Assembly (NCBI GenBank): GCA_903852955.1
Contig: CAINSH010000204.1
Span: 1 to 12,763 of the forward strand
DNA from: an uncultured Actinomycetes bacterium
Lineage (GTDB): Bacteria > Actinomycetota > Actinomycetes > Nanopelagicales > Nanopelagicaceae
Length of the DNA: 12,763 bases
Direction: 5' to 3'
The notes beneath the pieces are model-generated. The model was not told the origin of the DNA. It worked only from the letters and a program-made list of their open reading frames with translations, and did no database searches. The stretch's first letter is position 1; every line of letters starts with the position of its first letter. Positions 1 through 7,201 of the stretch are shown here, in pieces. The position numbers and the translations under genes were made by a program.

Positions 1-1
1 A

Positions 2-2575
2 AGCCGTGAATTAGCCTCATCCTTCTCGCCCAACGAGATTGAAGCTCCGCTATATCAAAAGTGGATGAAGGCCGGATATTTCACAGCAGATGCAACTTCG
101 AGCAAGCCACCATTTTCAATTGTTTTACCACCACCTAATGTCACCGGCGTTTTACATATTGGTCACGCACTAGATCAAACTTTACAGGATTGCCTAACGC
201 GCATGAAGCGCATGCAAGGCTTTGAAGTTTTGTGGTTGCCTGGCATGGACCATGCAGGTATTGCAACTCAAAACGTTGTTGAAAAACAATTAGCAGCAGA
301 TGGTAAGTCACGCCATGATCTTGGTCGCGAAGAGTTTGTTAAAAAGGTGTGGGAATGGAAAGAGGAATCAGGCGGTGCCATTCTTGAACAGATGAAGCGT
401 TTGGGATCTTCAGTTGATTGGTCGCGCGAACGTTTTACTATGGATGAGGGAATGTCCAAGGCTGTTGTTGCAATATTTAAGCGCATGTATGACGCAGAAC
501 TTATTTATCGCGCAGAACGAATTATCAACTGGTGTCCACGATGCTTAACAGCGTTGTCAGATATTGAAGTTGAGCACCAAGATGATGCAGGCGAATTCGT
601 TCAGATTCGTTATGGCGAGGGTGAACAAAGCATTGTGATTGCAACGACTCGAGCTGAAACAATGCTGGGAGATGGCGCAGTTGCGGTGCACCCGGATGAT
701 CCTCGATACAAACACATGATTGGCACAGAAGTTCTTTTGCCACTAGTTAACCGAATGATTCCGATTATTGCTGATGAGTTGGTAGATCCTGACTTTGGAA
801 CTGGCGCAGTAAAAGTTACAGCAGCACATGATCCAAATGACTTTGAGATGGCGATGCGTCACAACGTTCCCTTTGTTGTGATCATGAATGAGCACGCAGT
901 AATGGATGGAACCGGTACAGAGTTTGATGGAATGGATCGCTTTGATGCGCGTATAGCTGTAGTTGCGAAGCTAAAGGAAATGGGACGCGTAGTTGCCGAA
1001 AAGCGTCCTTACATGCACGCAGTTGGTCACTGTTCTCGTTGCGATACAACCGTTGAGCCTCGTTTATCAAAGCAGTGGTTTGTAAAGGTTGCACCTATGG
1101 CAAAGGCATCTGCGGACGCAGTTCGAAGTGGTGCGGTAAAGATTGAACCTGAAGCACTTGCTCCACGTTATTTTGATTGGGTCGACAACATGCATGACTG
1201 GTGTATTTCGCGTCAGTTATGGTGGGGACACCGAATTCCAGTTTGGTATGGACCAAATGATGAAGTTGTAGTTGTAGGTCCTGGTGAATCAGCCCCAGCT
1301 GGATTTATACAAGATCCAGATGTTTTGGATACCTGGTTCTCATCTGGTCAGTGGGCGTTTTCAACTTTTGGTTGGCCTGTGAAAACTGCAGATCTTGCAA
1401 AGTTTTATCCGACATCAGTGCTTGTAACTGGCTATGACATTTTGTTCTTCTGGGTTGTTCGAATGATGATGATGAGCACCTTTGCCATGGACGGCGTGCC
1501 ACCGTTTAAAACAATCATGTTGCACGGTCTAGTGCGCGATCAATTTGGCAAGAAGATGTCAAAGAGTCGCGGAAATGTTATTGACCCAATTGAATTTATG
1601 GATAAGTACGGCGCAGATGCTTTGAGATTTACTTTGGCCCGAGGCGCAAACCCTGGAACAGATCAAGCCCTGGCCGAAGATTGGATTGGCGGCTCTCGAA
1701 ACTTTGCAACCAAACTTTGGAATGCAACGCGTTTTGCAATGATGAACGGTGCAACAGTTCAAGGCGATCTGCCAGCAATTGATTCATTGAATGCGGTAGA
1801 TAAGTGGATTCTTAGCCGTTTGTCTCAAACAATTTCAGAAGTTGATTCTTTATTTGAAAAATATGAGTTTGCTCGCGCTTGCGAACTTTTGTACCACTTT
1901 GCCTGGGATGACCTTTGCGATTGGTACCTTGAACTATCTAAGGAAGTTTTTGCAGGTTCTGATTCGGCTCAGACTAAGCGTGTACTAGGCCATGTTCTGG
2001 ATCAATTATTACGCCTGCTTCATCCAGTAATGCCTTTTATTACTGAACAGCTTTGGACAACGCTTACTGGTGGAGAGTCATTAGTAGTTGCACAGTGGCC
2101 TGTAGCAAATGCTGAACATGTAGATTCAAAATCTGAAAAACTTGTATCACAAATGCAAGAAATCATTACTGATGTGCGCCGTTTCCGTAATGACCAAGGA
2201 ATTAAGACATCTGCCAAGATTCCTGCACGTTTTATAGCTAAAGGCGAAATTGAAGAGTACGCCAGCGCTATGGCATTTGTATTACGCCTTGAACTAGGTG
2301 ACATCACACCAAGTGCCAAAGTTGATATTGGATCCGTTCAAGTTGAATTTGATTTAACCGAATCAATCGATGTGCTCGCAGAACGCGCTCGACTAGAAAA
2401 AGATTTAGCTGCTGCTATTAAGGACAAGCAAACTGCCGAAGTTAAATTAAACAACGAAGGCTTTATGGCAAAAGCACCAGAAAATGTATTAACTGAAATA
2501 CGTGAACGTTTAGTTAAAACAAGTGCAGACATTGAACGTATTACCGCCCAACTTGCTGCACTTCCACAAGCATGA
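2..2575 (+). CDS. valS: Valyl-tRNA synthetase, 5' end outside the window
   Basis: Class I aminoacyl-tRNA synthetase that charges tRNA-Val with valine in the cytoplasm and hydrolyses mischarged Thr-tRNA-Val. The frame is open from base 2. Codons before the ATG at 65 encode the usual ValS start region (...NEIEAPLYQKW, then MKAGYF), so that ATG is internal and a few N-terminal codons are missing. Counting from that Met: HIGH at 31-34 inside PPPNVTGVLHIGH; CP1 editing domain with TTRAETMLGDG near 194 and GTGAVKVTAAHDPND from 245; two CxxC pairs (157/160 and 323/326) resembling ValS zinc ligands; KMSKS at 497-501 (bases 1553-1567). An anticodon-binding domain and a C-terminal coiled coil (last ~65 residues, LAERARLEKDL onward), the ValS tRNA-binding arm, follow. 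All catalytic signatures look intact. Its stop overlaps the folC start by four bases (ATGA), suggesting coupled translation. Confidence 0.97.
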   Translation, partial: SRELASSFSPNEIEAPLYQKWMKAGYFTADATSSKPPFSIVLPPPNVTGVLHIGHALDQTLQDCLTRMKRMQGFEVLWLPGMDHAGIATQNVVEKQLAADGKSRHDLGREEFVKKVWEWKEESGGAILEQMKRLGSSVDWSRERFTMDEGMSKAVVAIFKRMYDAELIYRAERIINWCPRCLTALSDIEVEHQDDAGEFVQIRYGEGEQSIVIATTRAETMLGDGAVAVHPDDPRYKHMIGTEVLLPLVNRMIPIIADELVDPDFGTGAVKVTAAHDPNDFEMAMRHNVPFVVIMNEHAVMDGTGTEFDGMDRFDARIAVVAKLKEMGRVVAEKRPYMHAVGHCSRCDTTVEPRLSKQWFVKVAPMAKASADAVRSGAVKIEPEALAPRYFDWVDNMHDWCISRQLWWGHRIPVWYGPNDEVVVVGPGESAPAGFIQDPDVLDTWFSSGQWAFSTFGWPVKTADLAKFYPTSVLVTGYDILFFWVVRMMMMSTFAMDGVPPFKTIMLHGLVRDQFGKKMSKSRGNVIDPIEFMDKYGADALRFTLARGANPGTDQALAEDWIGGSRNFATKLWNATRFAMMNGATVQGDLPAIDSLNAVDKWILSRLSQTISEVDSLFEKYEFARACELLYHFAWDDLCDWYLELSKEVFAGSDSAQTKRVLGHVLDQLLRLLHPVMPFITEQLWTTLTGGESLVVAQWPVANAEHVDSKSEKLVSQMQEIITDVRRFRNDQGIKTSAKIPARFIAKGEIEEYASAMAFVLRLELGDITPSAKVDIGSVQVEFDLTESIDVLAERARLEKDLAAAIKDKQTAEVKLNNEGFMAKAPENVLTEIRERLVKTSADIERITAQLAALPQA

Positions 2576-3918
2576 TTATTTCTCCTGACGATCAAGAGCG
2601 GGTAGATGCTATTGAGCAGGCGTTGCTAGCAAGATGGCCAGAAACACGGATTGCGCCTTCAACTGAAAGAATCGCTGCCCTGGTCGATATTTTGGGATCA
2701 CCACAACTTACTTATCCAACAATTCATGTTGGCGGCACAAATGGGAAAACCACAACATCTCGAATGATTGATTCACTGCTTTTTGCTCATGGTCTACGCA
2801 CCGGAAGATTTACAAGTCCACACCTTGAAACTTACCGAGAACGAATTGCAATCAATGGTGAGCCGATTGATCCTAAAGATTTAATTTTTGCTTACAACGA
2901 TATCGCTTCGTATTTAGAATTAATGGATACTAAATTCGAGCACCCCATTTCATTTTTTGAAGCAGTAACTGCACTTGCCTTTGTTGCCTTTGCAGAACAC
3001 CCCGTAGATGTTGGAGTTATCGAGGTAGGCATGGGTGGCGAATGGGATGCAACTAATGTCATCGATGCCGATGTTTCGGTAATCATGCCTATTGGCTTTG
3101 ACCACATGGAGTACTTGGGAAACACCTTGCATGAAATTGCGGCAACAAAGGCTGGAATTATCAAAGAGGGCGGCTTTATTGTTTTGGCGCAACAAGAGCC
3201 AGAGGCAGCAAAAGAATTAATTAGAAAAGCTGCCGAAGTTGGTGCCGATATTGCACGCGAAGGAATTGAGTATTCAGTGACATCCCGCGCCGTAGCCGTT
3301 GGTGGACAACTTATTACGATTCAAGGAATGCACGACACTTACGATGAGATTTTTCTGCCACTTCACGGAAAGCACCAGGCCTCAAACGCAGCCAGCGCGC
3401 TAGTTGCCGTTGAAGCATTCTTTGGTGATCAACCATTAGATATCGAAGCCGTGCGCGCAGGTTTTGCTGCAGTGACATCACCGGGTCGCTGCGAAGTTAT
3501 TCACCGCGACCCAACTGTAATTTTGGATGCTGCACATAATCCTCATGGTGCAAAAGCTTTGTCTGAGACTTTAAAGAGTGAGTTTAACTTTGATGAAATC
3601 GTGGCAGTTGTTGGTGTCTTTGCCGATAAGGATGCCACTGGAATCTTGCAAGAATTAGAGCCAATCGTTGATCATGTAATCGTTACTCAAAGTACATCGT
3701 CTCGAGCTATGAGTTCGACTGAACTTGAAAAGATTGCATCATCGATTTTTGGCAGTGATCGAGTTTTTGAAATTAGTGATTTGCATACCGCACTTGATCG
3801 CGCAGTAACTGATGCAGTTAGGCCATTGAGTGATGACAGCGTTGGGATAATTGTTACGGGCTCGGTAGTTACTGTTGGCGAATCGAAAACGTATTTAAGA
3901 AAGAAATTTGCGAAATGA
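2572..3918 (+). CDS. folC: Bifunctional folylpolyglutamate synthase / dihydrofolate synthase
   Basis: Mur-ligase-family ATP-dependent enzyme that adds glutamate to dihydropteroate and/or extends the polyglutamate tail of folates in the cytoplasm. The 448-residue length is normal for FolC. Visible motifs: P-loop GGTNGKTTT starting at residue 54; FTSPHLETYRERIAING following it; the Mur-type centre EVGMGGEWDATN, then GFDHMEYLGNTLHEIAATKAG; and the C-terminal-domain signature DAAHNPHGA from residue 319, followed by VVGVFADKD. The start ATG overlaps the valS TGA, and there is no Shine-Dalgarno sequence just before it, so translation probably depends on ribosomes finishing valS. Its own TGA overlaps the next gene in the same way. 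The valS-folC pairing is common in bacteria. Whether it has both activities or only one cannot be decided from sequence by eye; bifunctionality is the usual actinobacterial assumption. Confidence 0.96.
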   Translation: MIISPDDQERVDAIEQALLARWPETRIAPSTERIAALVDILGSPQLTYPTIHVGGTNGKTTTSRMIDSLLFAHGLRTGRFTSPHLETYRERIAINGEPIDPKDLIFAYNDIASYLELMDTKFEHPISFFEAVTALAFVAFAEHPVDVGVIEVGMGGEWDATNVIDADVSVIMPIGFDHMEYLGNTLHEIAATKAGIIKEGGFIVLAQQEPEAAKELIRKAAEVGADIAREGIEYSVTSRAVAVGGQLITIQGMHDTYDEIFLPLHGKHQASNAASALVAVEAFFGDQPLDIEAVRAGFAAVTSPGRCEVIHRDPTVILDAAHNPHGAKALSETLKSEFNFDEIVAVVGVFADKDATGILQELEPIVDHVIVTQSTSSRAMSSTELEKIASSIFGSDRVFEISDLHTALDRAVTDAVRPLSDDSVGIIVTGSVVTVGESKTYLRKKFAK

Positions 3919-4250
3919 AAGTTCTTGGCGCATCAGTCTTAGTAATGGAAAGCCTAACTCTGGGCTTTGCTATTTTGTTGGCAACTAAAGATCATTCTGC
4001 CGCGGCATTAATTTACGGGTCAGTGATTTCGCTACTGCTGTTCTTAACGGCTGGAGTTCTCAAGCGACGTTCAGGTTTCTATATTGGCTCGATCATGCAG
4101 ATTTTCATGATTGCATTTGGCTTCGTTATTCCCGCCTTTTTTCTTATAGGGGTGGTTTTTGTAGGACTGTGGGCCGCGGCCATCATTGTTGGCCGAAAGG
4201 GTGAAGCCGCTCGCGCAGCTTTCGTGGCGCAGGCAGGGGAAAAGCCCTAA
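3915..4250 (+). CDS. DUF4233 family small membrane protein
   Basis: A 111-residue hydrophobic protein of unknown function. It matches the actinobacterial DUF4233 family by size, position right after folC, and the C-terminal VGLWAAAIIVGRKG segment. About four membrane helices are visible: residues ~5-23, ~29-48, ~56-77 and ~76-93, with the basic stretch KRRSGF between the second and third helices and a soluble tail of about 18 residues. The start ATG overlaps the folC TGA (ATGA), with only a weak purine-rich stretch upstream, so it is probably translationally coupled to folC. In Streptomyces an equivalent gene sits between folC and ndk. That conserved position hints at a link to folate or nucleotide metabolism or to the envelope genes downstream, but nothing in the sequence shows a reaction. 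The family assignment is from memory of the pattern, not from a search. Confidence 0.85.
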   Translation: MKVLGASVLVMESLTLGFAILLATKDHSAAALIYGSVISLLLFLTAGVLKRRSGFYIGSIMQIFMIAFGFVIPAFFLIGVVFVGLWAAAIIVGRKGEAARAAFVAQAGEKP

Positions 4251-4256
4251 TAGACT
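4251..4256 (+). promoter_or_regulatory. Possible -10 box for a leaderless ndk transcript
   Basis: TAGACT fits the actinobacterial -10 pattern TANNNT. It lies immediately after the DUF4233 stop codon, with its last base seven bases before the ndk GTG at 4263. A transcript initiated at the normal distance would begin at or next to the GTG, which is the arrangement seen in leaderless actinobacterial genes. No usable Shine-Dalgarno sequence exists for that GTG: the only G-rich bases (AGGCGG, 4257-4262) abut the codon. I see no TTGACA-like -35 box at 17-18 bases upstream. A six-base match can arise by chance, so this is tentative. Confidence 0.35.
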
Positions 4257-4262
4257 AGGCGG

Positions 4263-4682
4263 GTGAGCACAGAGAAAACCCTGATCCTGGTCAAGCCCGA
4301 CGGAGTCCGTCGTGCTCTTGTTGGCGAAGTTATTTCTCGTGTAGAAACTAAGGGATATTCCATCGAAGCGTTACGCATGCTTAACGCAGATCGCGCATTA
4401 CTCGAACAACATTATGCAGAACATATTGGCAAGCCATTTTATGAACCACTCGTTGAGTTCATGATGTCTGGTCCAATTGTCGCCATGGTTGCATCAGGAA
4501 ATCGCGTCATTGAAGGTTTTCGTTCTTTAGCTGGTGTCACAGATCCAACAGTTGCTGCGCCCGGAACAATTCGTGGCGATCTTGCAAGAGATCAAGGCAC
4601 CAAAGTTGTTCAGAATATTGTGCACGGTTCAGATTCACCAGAATCAGCTGCGCGCGAAATTCAAATTTTCTTCCCTAATTAA
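4263..4682 (+). CDS. ndk: Nucleoside diphosphate kinase
   Basis: Transfers the gamma phosphate of ATP to nucleoside diphosphates through a phosphohistidine intermediate, balancing NTP and dNTP pools in the cytoplasm. The 139 residues match the usual length for bacterial Ndk. The N-terminus TLILVKPDGVRR is diagnostic, and the active-site histidine is H121 in NIVHGSDS. FYEPLVEFMMSGP and GTIRGDLARD, which line the nucleotide site, are present. The GTG at 4263 is chosen because it places the first beta strand (EKTLILVKPDG) at the normal distance from the N-terminus and no other in-frame start fits. The gene starts 12 bases after DUF4233 and ends 17 bases before mreB. It lacks a normally spaced Shine-Dalgarno sequence, unlike mreB just downstream. 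The ndk-mreB adjacency is also seen in Streptomyces. Confidence 0.97.
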   Translation: MSTEKTLILVKPDGVRRALVGEVISRVETKGYSIEALRMLNADRALLEQHYAEHIGKPFYEPLVEFMMSGPIVAMVASGNRVIEGFRSLAGVTDPTVAAPGTIRGDLARDQGTKVVQNIVHGSDSPESAAREIQIFFPN

Positions 4683-4684
4683 TC

Positions 4685-4690
4685 AAGGAG
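4685..4690 (+). promoter_or_regulatory. Ribosome binding site of mreB
   Basis: AAGGAG ends nine bases before the ATG at 4700. It is the strongest Shine-Dalgarno sequence upstream of a non-overlapping gene start in this window. It fixes the mreB start at 4700 rather than at the in-frame ATG at 4718. It lies in the 17-base gap between ndk and mreB, so mreB can be initiated independently of ndk translation. Confidence 0.75.
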
Positions 4691-4699
4691 TAAAAAAGT

Positions 4700-5737
4700 A
4701 TGAGCTCAACAAACAAGATGTCCTTTATTGGCCGCGATATGGCGGTTGACCTTGGAACAGCGAACACGCTTGTATATGTTCGCGGACGTGGAATTGTGTT
4801 GAATGAGCCATCAGTAGTTGCCGTCAATCAAGATACTGGCGGAATTTTGGCCGTAGGTCTTGAAGCAAAAAAGATGATTGGTCGTACTCCTGGAAACATC
4901 GTTGCTATCCGCCCGCTCAAAGATGGTGTGATTGCTGACTTCGAAACAACTGAGCGCATGCTTCGTTATTTCATTCAAAAAGTTCACCGCCGTCGTTATT
5001 TGGCTAAGCCTCGTATTGTTGTGTGCGTGCCATCTGGAATCACTGGCGTAGAACAGCGCGCAGTAAAAGATGCAGCATATGCAGCTGGCGCACGCAAGGT
5101 ATACATCATTGAAGAACCAATGGCAGCAGCGATTGGTGCCGGACTTCCTATTCACGAACCAACTGGAAACATGGTTGTTGATATCGGTGGAGGAACAACA
5201 GAAGTTGCAGTTATTTCACTTGGTGGAATCGTGACTTCTCTTTCTATTCGCGTGGGTGGAGATGAACTCGACCAGTCGATTATTAGCTATGTAAAGCGCG
5301 AATTTTCACTACTTTTAGGTGAGCGCACTGCTGAAGAAATCAAAATGGCTATTGGATCTGCTTTCCCACTTCCAAATGAAAACGATGCAGAAATTCGCGG
5401 TCGTGATTTAGCTACAGGTCTTCCAAAGACAGTTGTTGTATCTGCTGCTGAAATTCGCAAAGCGCTAGAAGAGCCAGTAAATGCAATTGTGAATGCGGTA
5501 AAGAGCACATTAGACAAAACTCCTCCAGAGCTTGCTTCAGATTTAGTTGGACGCGGAATTGTTTTGACTGGCGGCGGCGCATTGCTCAAGGGATTAGATG
5601 AGCGCTTGCGCAAGGAAACTGGAATGCCAATTCATGTAGCTGAACGCCCATTGGATGCAGTGGTTGAAGGTTCTGGAAAGTGCATTGAAGAGTTTGAGGC
5701 TTTAGAGAAGGTCTTAATCTCTGAACCACGTCGATAG
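4700..5737 (+). CDS. mreB: Rod shape-determining protein MreB (bacterial actin)
   Basis: Actin-fold ATPase that polymerises on the inner face of the membrane and positions the elongation machinery. Its 345 residues match the family's usual size. Nucleotide-site motifs are intact: phosphate-1 [11 protein letters not shown] beginning at D17, the catalytic-glutamate region [11 protein letters not shown] (E138/E139), phosphate-2 [11 protein letters not shown] from D161, and the adenosine motif TGGGALL at 290-296. The N-terminus ([17 protein letters not shown] from residue 7) is very like the MreB of Streptomyces and relatives, which supports an MreB-type rather than Mbl-only identity. The gene has a strong Shine-Dalgarno sequence and is followed after 12 bases by mreC. 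Corynebacterineae and many other actinobacteria lack mreB, so its presence with mreC, mreD, PBP2 and RodA indicates a complete lateral-wall elongasome in this organism. Confidence 0.97.
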   Translation: MSSTNKMSFIGRDMAVDLGTANTLVYVRGRGIVLNEPSVVAVNQDTGGILAVGLEAKKMIGRTPGNIVAIRPLKDGVIADFETTERMLRYFIQKVHRRRYLAKPRIVVCVPSGITGVEQRAVKDAAYAAGARKVYIIEEPMAAAIGAGLPIHEPTGNMVVDIGGGTTEVAVISLGGIVTSLSIRVGGDELDQSIISYVKREFSLLLGERTAEEIKMAIGSAFPLPNENDAEIRGRDLATGLPKTVVVSAAEIRKALEEPVNAIVNAVKSTLDKTPPELASDLVGRGIVLTGGGALLKGLDERLRKETGMPIHVAERPLDAVVEGSGKCIEEFEALEKVLISEPRR

Positions 5738-5749
5738 GGTAATTAGAAG

Positions 5750-6673
5750 ATGCGTCAAGGTGGTGGGAATCGTTCCCGTCTACTTTTAATCTCCCTGATT
5801 GTGACTTCGCTTTTTTTGATCACGCTAGATCTTCGCGGAGTTTCAGTTCTTGATGGCGCTCGTACCGGAACGCAAAACGTTCTGGGGCCATTTCAAAAAG
5901 CAGGCAATTTCGTTCTTACTCCGGTGAAGAATTTCTTTTCCTACATAACTCATTTGGGCAGAACACGGACACAGTTAGAAAATCTACGGATTGAAAATTC
6001 AAAATTACGTCGTGAATTAATTATTCGCCGAAATGCAGATGGCCAGTTGAGTCAATTAAAATCAATTCTTGATTTGGCGGGCACTGCTGAATACAAAGTT
6101 GTGAATTGCAGAACCATTAGTCAAGGGTCGGGTCAGTCATTTTCTGAAACAATCACAATCGATTGCGGTAGTAATGCCCGGATACGCAAAAACATGACAG
6201 TGATTTCGCAGGATGGAATCGTCGGAGTAGTAAAAGAAGTATCTGCAAATACTTCAGTTGTAATGCTAGCTACCGATCCAACCTTTAGAATTGGGGTTCG
6301 AGTCGCTGGAACCCAACAAATAGGTATTTTATCGGGGCGTGGGTCAAGCACTTCTACGTTGCAACTTCTGGATAATCAGACCTCAATTAAAGCTGGCGAT
6401 GTGTTGTTGGCACGCGGAAGTATTGCGAACCGCCCATTTGTCCCTGGTGTACCGGTTGGTTACGTAATTGATATAGACAATTCTGCAGGTGAAATTGCGC
6501 AAAGTGGAACAGTTCGTTATTACGCAAATTTTAACAATCTTGGAGTTGTCGCAGTTGTAGTTGGCGCGCCGGTTACAAATCCCGGCGATGCACTTGTGCC
6601 AGCAAAACCAACTCCTACTCCAACTCCTACGGTAACGATTTATGTCACTCCATCACCAACCCCAACGAATTAG
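5750..6673 (+). CDS. mreC: Rod shape-determining protein MreC
   Basis: Bitopic scaffold that links cytoplasmic MreB to the extracytoplasmic domains of PBP2 and activates PBP2-RodA. The sequence gives a short basic cytoplasmic N-terminus, one membrane segment at ~10-28, a coiled coil at ~70-108 (THLGRTRTQLENLRIENSKL region) and the double beta-barrel domain at ~115-275, including the recognisable DGIVGVV and LLATDP-like (MLATDPTFRIGVRV) stretches. The last 25 residues form a low-complexity Pro/Thr tail with a PTPTPTPT run. Length (307) is normal for an actinobacterial MreC. Only two cysteines occur, C120 and C139, both extracytoplasmic. The start at 5750 has a weak AGAAG upstream. The mreB stop lies 12 bases before it and mreD begins 6 bases after its stop. 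No alternative identity is likely. Confidence 0.95.
   Translation: MRQGGGNRSRLLLISLIVTSLFLITLDLRGVSVLDGARTGTQNVLGPFQKAGNFVLTPVKNFFSYITHLGRTRTQLENLRIENSKLRRELIIRRNADGQLSQLKSILDLAGTAEYKVVNCRTISQGSGQSFSETITIDCGSNARIRKNMTVISQDGIVGVVKEVSANTSVVMLATDPTFRIGVRVAGTQQIGILSGRGSSTSTLQLLDNQTSIKAGDVLLARGSIANRPFVPGVPVGYVIDIDNSAGEIAQSGTVRYYANFNNLGVVAVVVGAPVTNPGDALVPAKPTPTPTPTVTIYVTPSPTPTN
6608..6631 (+). repeat. 12-base tandem repeat in the MreC tail
   Basis: Two adjacent 12-base copies, CCAACTCCTACT and CCAACTCCTACG, differ only in the last base. Each encodes Pro-Thr-Pro-Thr, giving an eight-residue PT run. More PTP units follow near the stop codon (TPSPTPT). The repeat could expand or contract by slippage in whole dipeptide or tetrapeptide steps without breaking the frame. 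Confidence 0.85.
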
Positions 6674-6679
6674 TCCAGC

Positions 6680-7201
6680 ATGTTAATTCGACCAATTTCC
6701 CTTTCGATTCCGGTATTTCTGGCAATTTTCACTTTTCAAGAAGCAGTCGTTAATCAATTTAATCTGCCAGGTGGGGGATTTTCTATATTTATGATCTTTG
6801 CGCTGGTGTGGGCGATTGCAAGTACACCTGAAATAGCCGCGTTTTTAGGTTTTGGCGCAGGGTTGTTAATGGATTTATCACTAAGTTCTGGCGGTCGAGT
6901 CGGACAGTGGACCCTGATCATGATTGTTGTTTGCTACGGAGTTTCATATCTTGGGTATGGTGATGAAAATATCAGGGGTAATCCTGTTGGAGTAGTTTTA
7001 TTCGTGGTGTTTGCAAGTTTAGCTGCGGAATTTTTGTTCATTGTTACTTCACTTCTTTTAGGAGTTTCAGTCGGAAATTTCAATAAAATACTTTTGATTT
7101 TACTTGGTAATTTTTTGTGGACTTTGGCAATTACCCCAATGTCACTTCCTATTTTTTCTCGTCTACACCTTAATATTTTTGAAACGCGATCTTCCAAATG
7201 A
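6680..7201 (+). CDS. mreD: Rod shape-determining membrane protein MreD
   Basis: Polytopic membrane component of the elongasome, thought to cooperate with or oppose MreC in regulating PBP2-RodA. The protein has 173 residues and about five to six membrane helices (roughly 4-24, 33-50, 54-66, 75-92, 102-126, 134-155). The MreD-like GFGAGLLMDLSLSS segment sits near residue 57-70. MreD sequences diverge strongly, so the call relies on this motif, the length, the helix pattern and the position between mreC and pbp2. The ATG at 6680 lies six bases after the mreC stop with no clear Shine-Dalgarno sequence, so translation is probably coupled to mreC. Its TGA overlaps the pbp2 ATG (ATGA). Confidence 0.92.
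   Translation: MLIRPISLSIPVFLAIFTFQEAVVNQFNLPGGGFSIFMIFALVWAIASTPEIAAFLGFGAGLLMDLSLSSGGRVGQWTLIMIVVCYGVSYLGYGDENIRGNPVGVVLFVVFASLAAEFLFIVTSLLLGVSVGNFNKILLILLGNFLWTLAITPMSLPIFSRLHLNIFETRSSK

Noticed and set aside
65..67. ATG at 65 as the true valS start
   Set aside because: The upstream frame is open to the window edge and encodes family-typical ValS residues (NEIEAPLYQKW), so the start lies outside the window.
2572..3918. folC as a Mur ligase (MurC/D/E/F) because of the downstream cell-wall genes
   Set aside because: The GRFTSPHLETYRERI and DAAHNPHGA signatures are specific to folylpolyglutamate synthases.
4299..4311. Perfect palindrome GACGG-AGT-CCGTC just inside ndk
   Set aside because: It encodes the conserved PDGVRR segment of Ndk, so codon constraint explains it. 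It might affect start accessibility, but nothing else supports that.
4534..4749. Plus-strand open frame bridging the end of ndk and the start of mreB
   Set aside because: It lies in another frame across two well-supported genes, has no family features, and its composition is that of a shadow frame.
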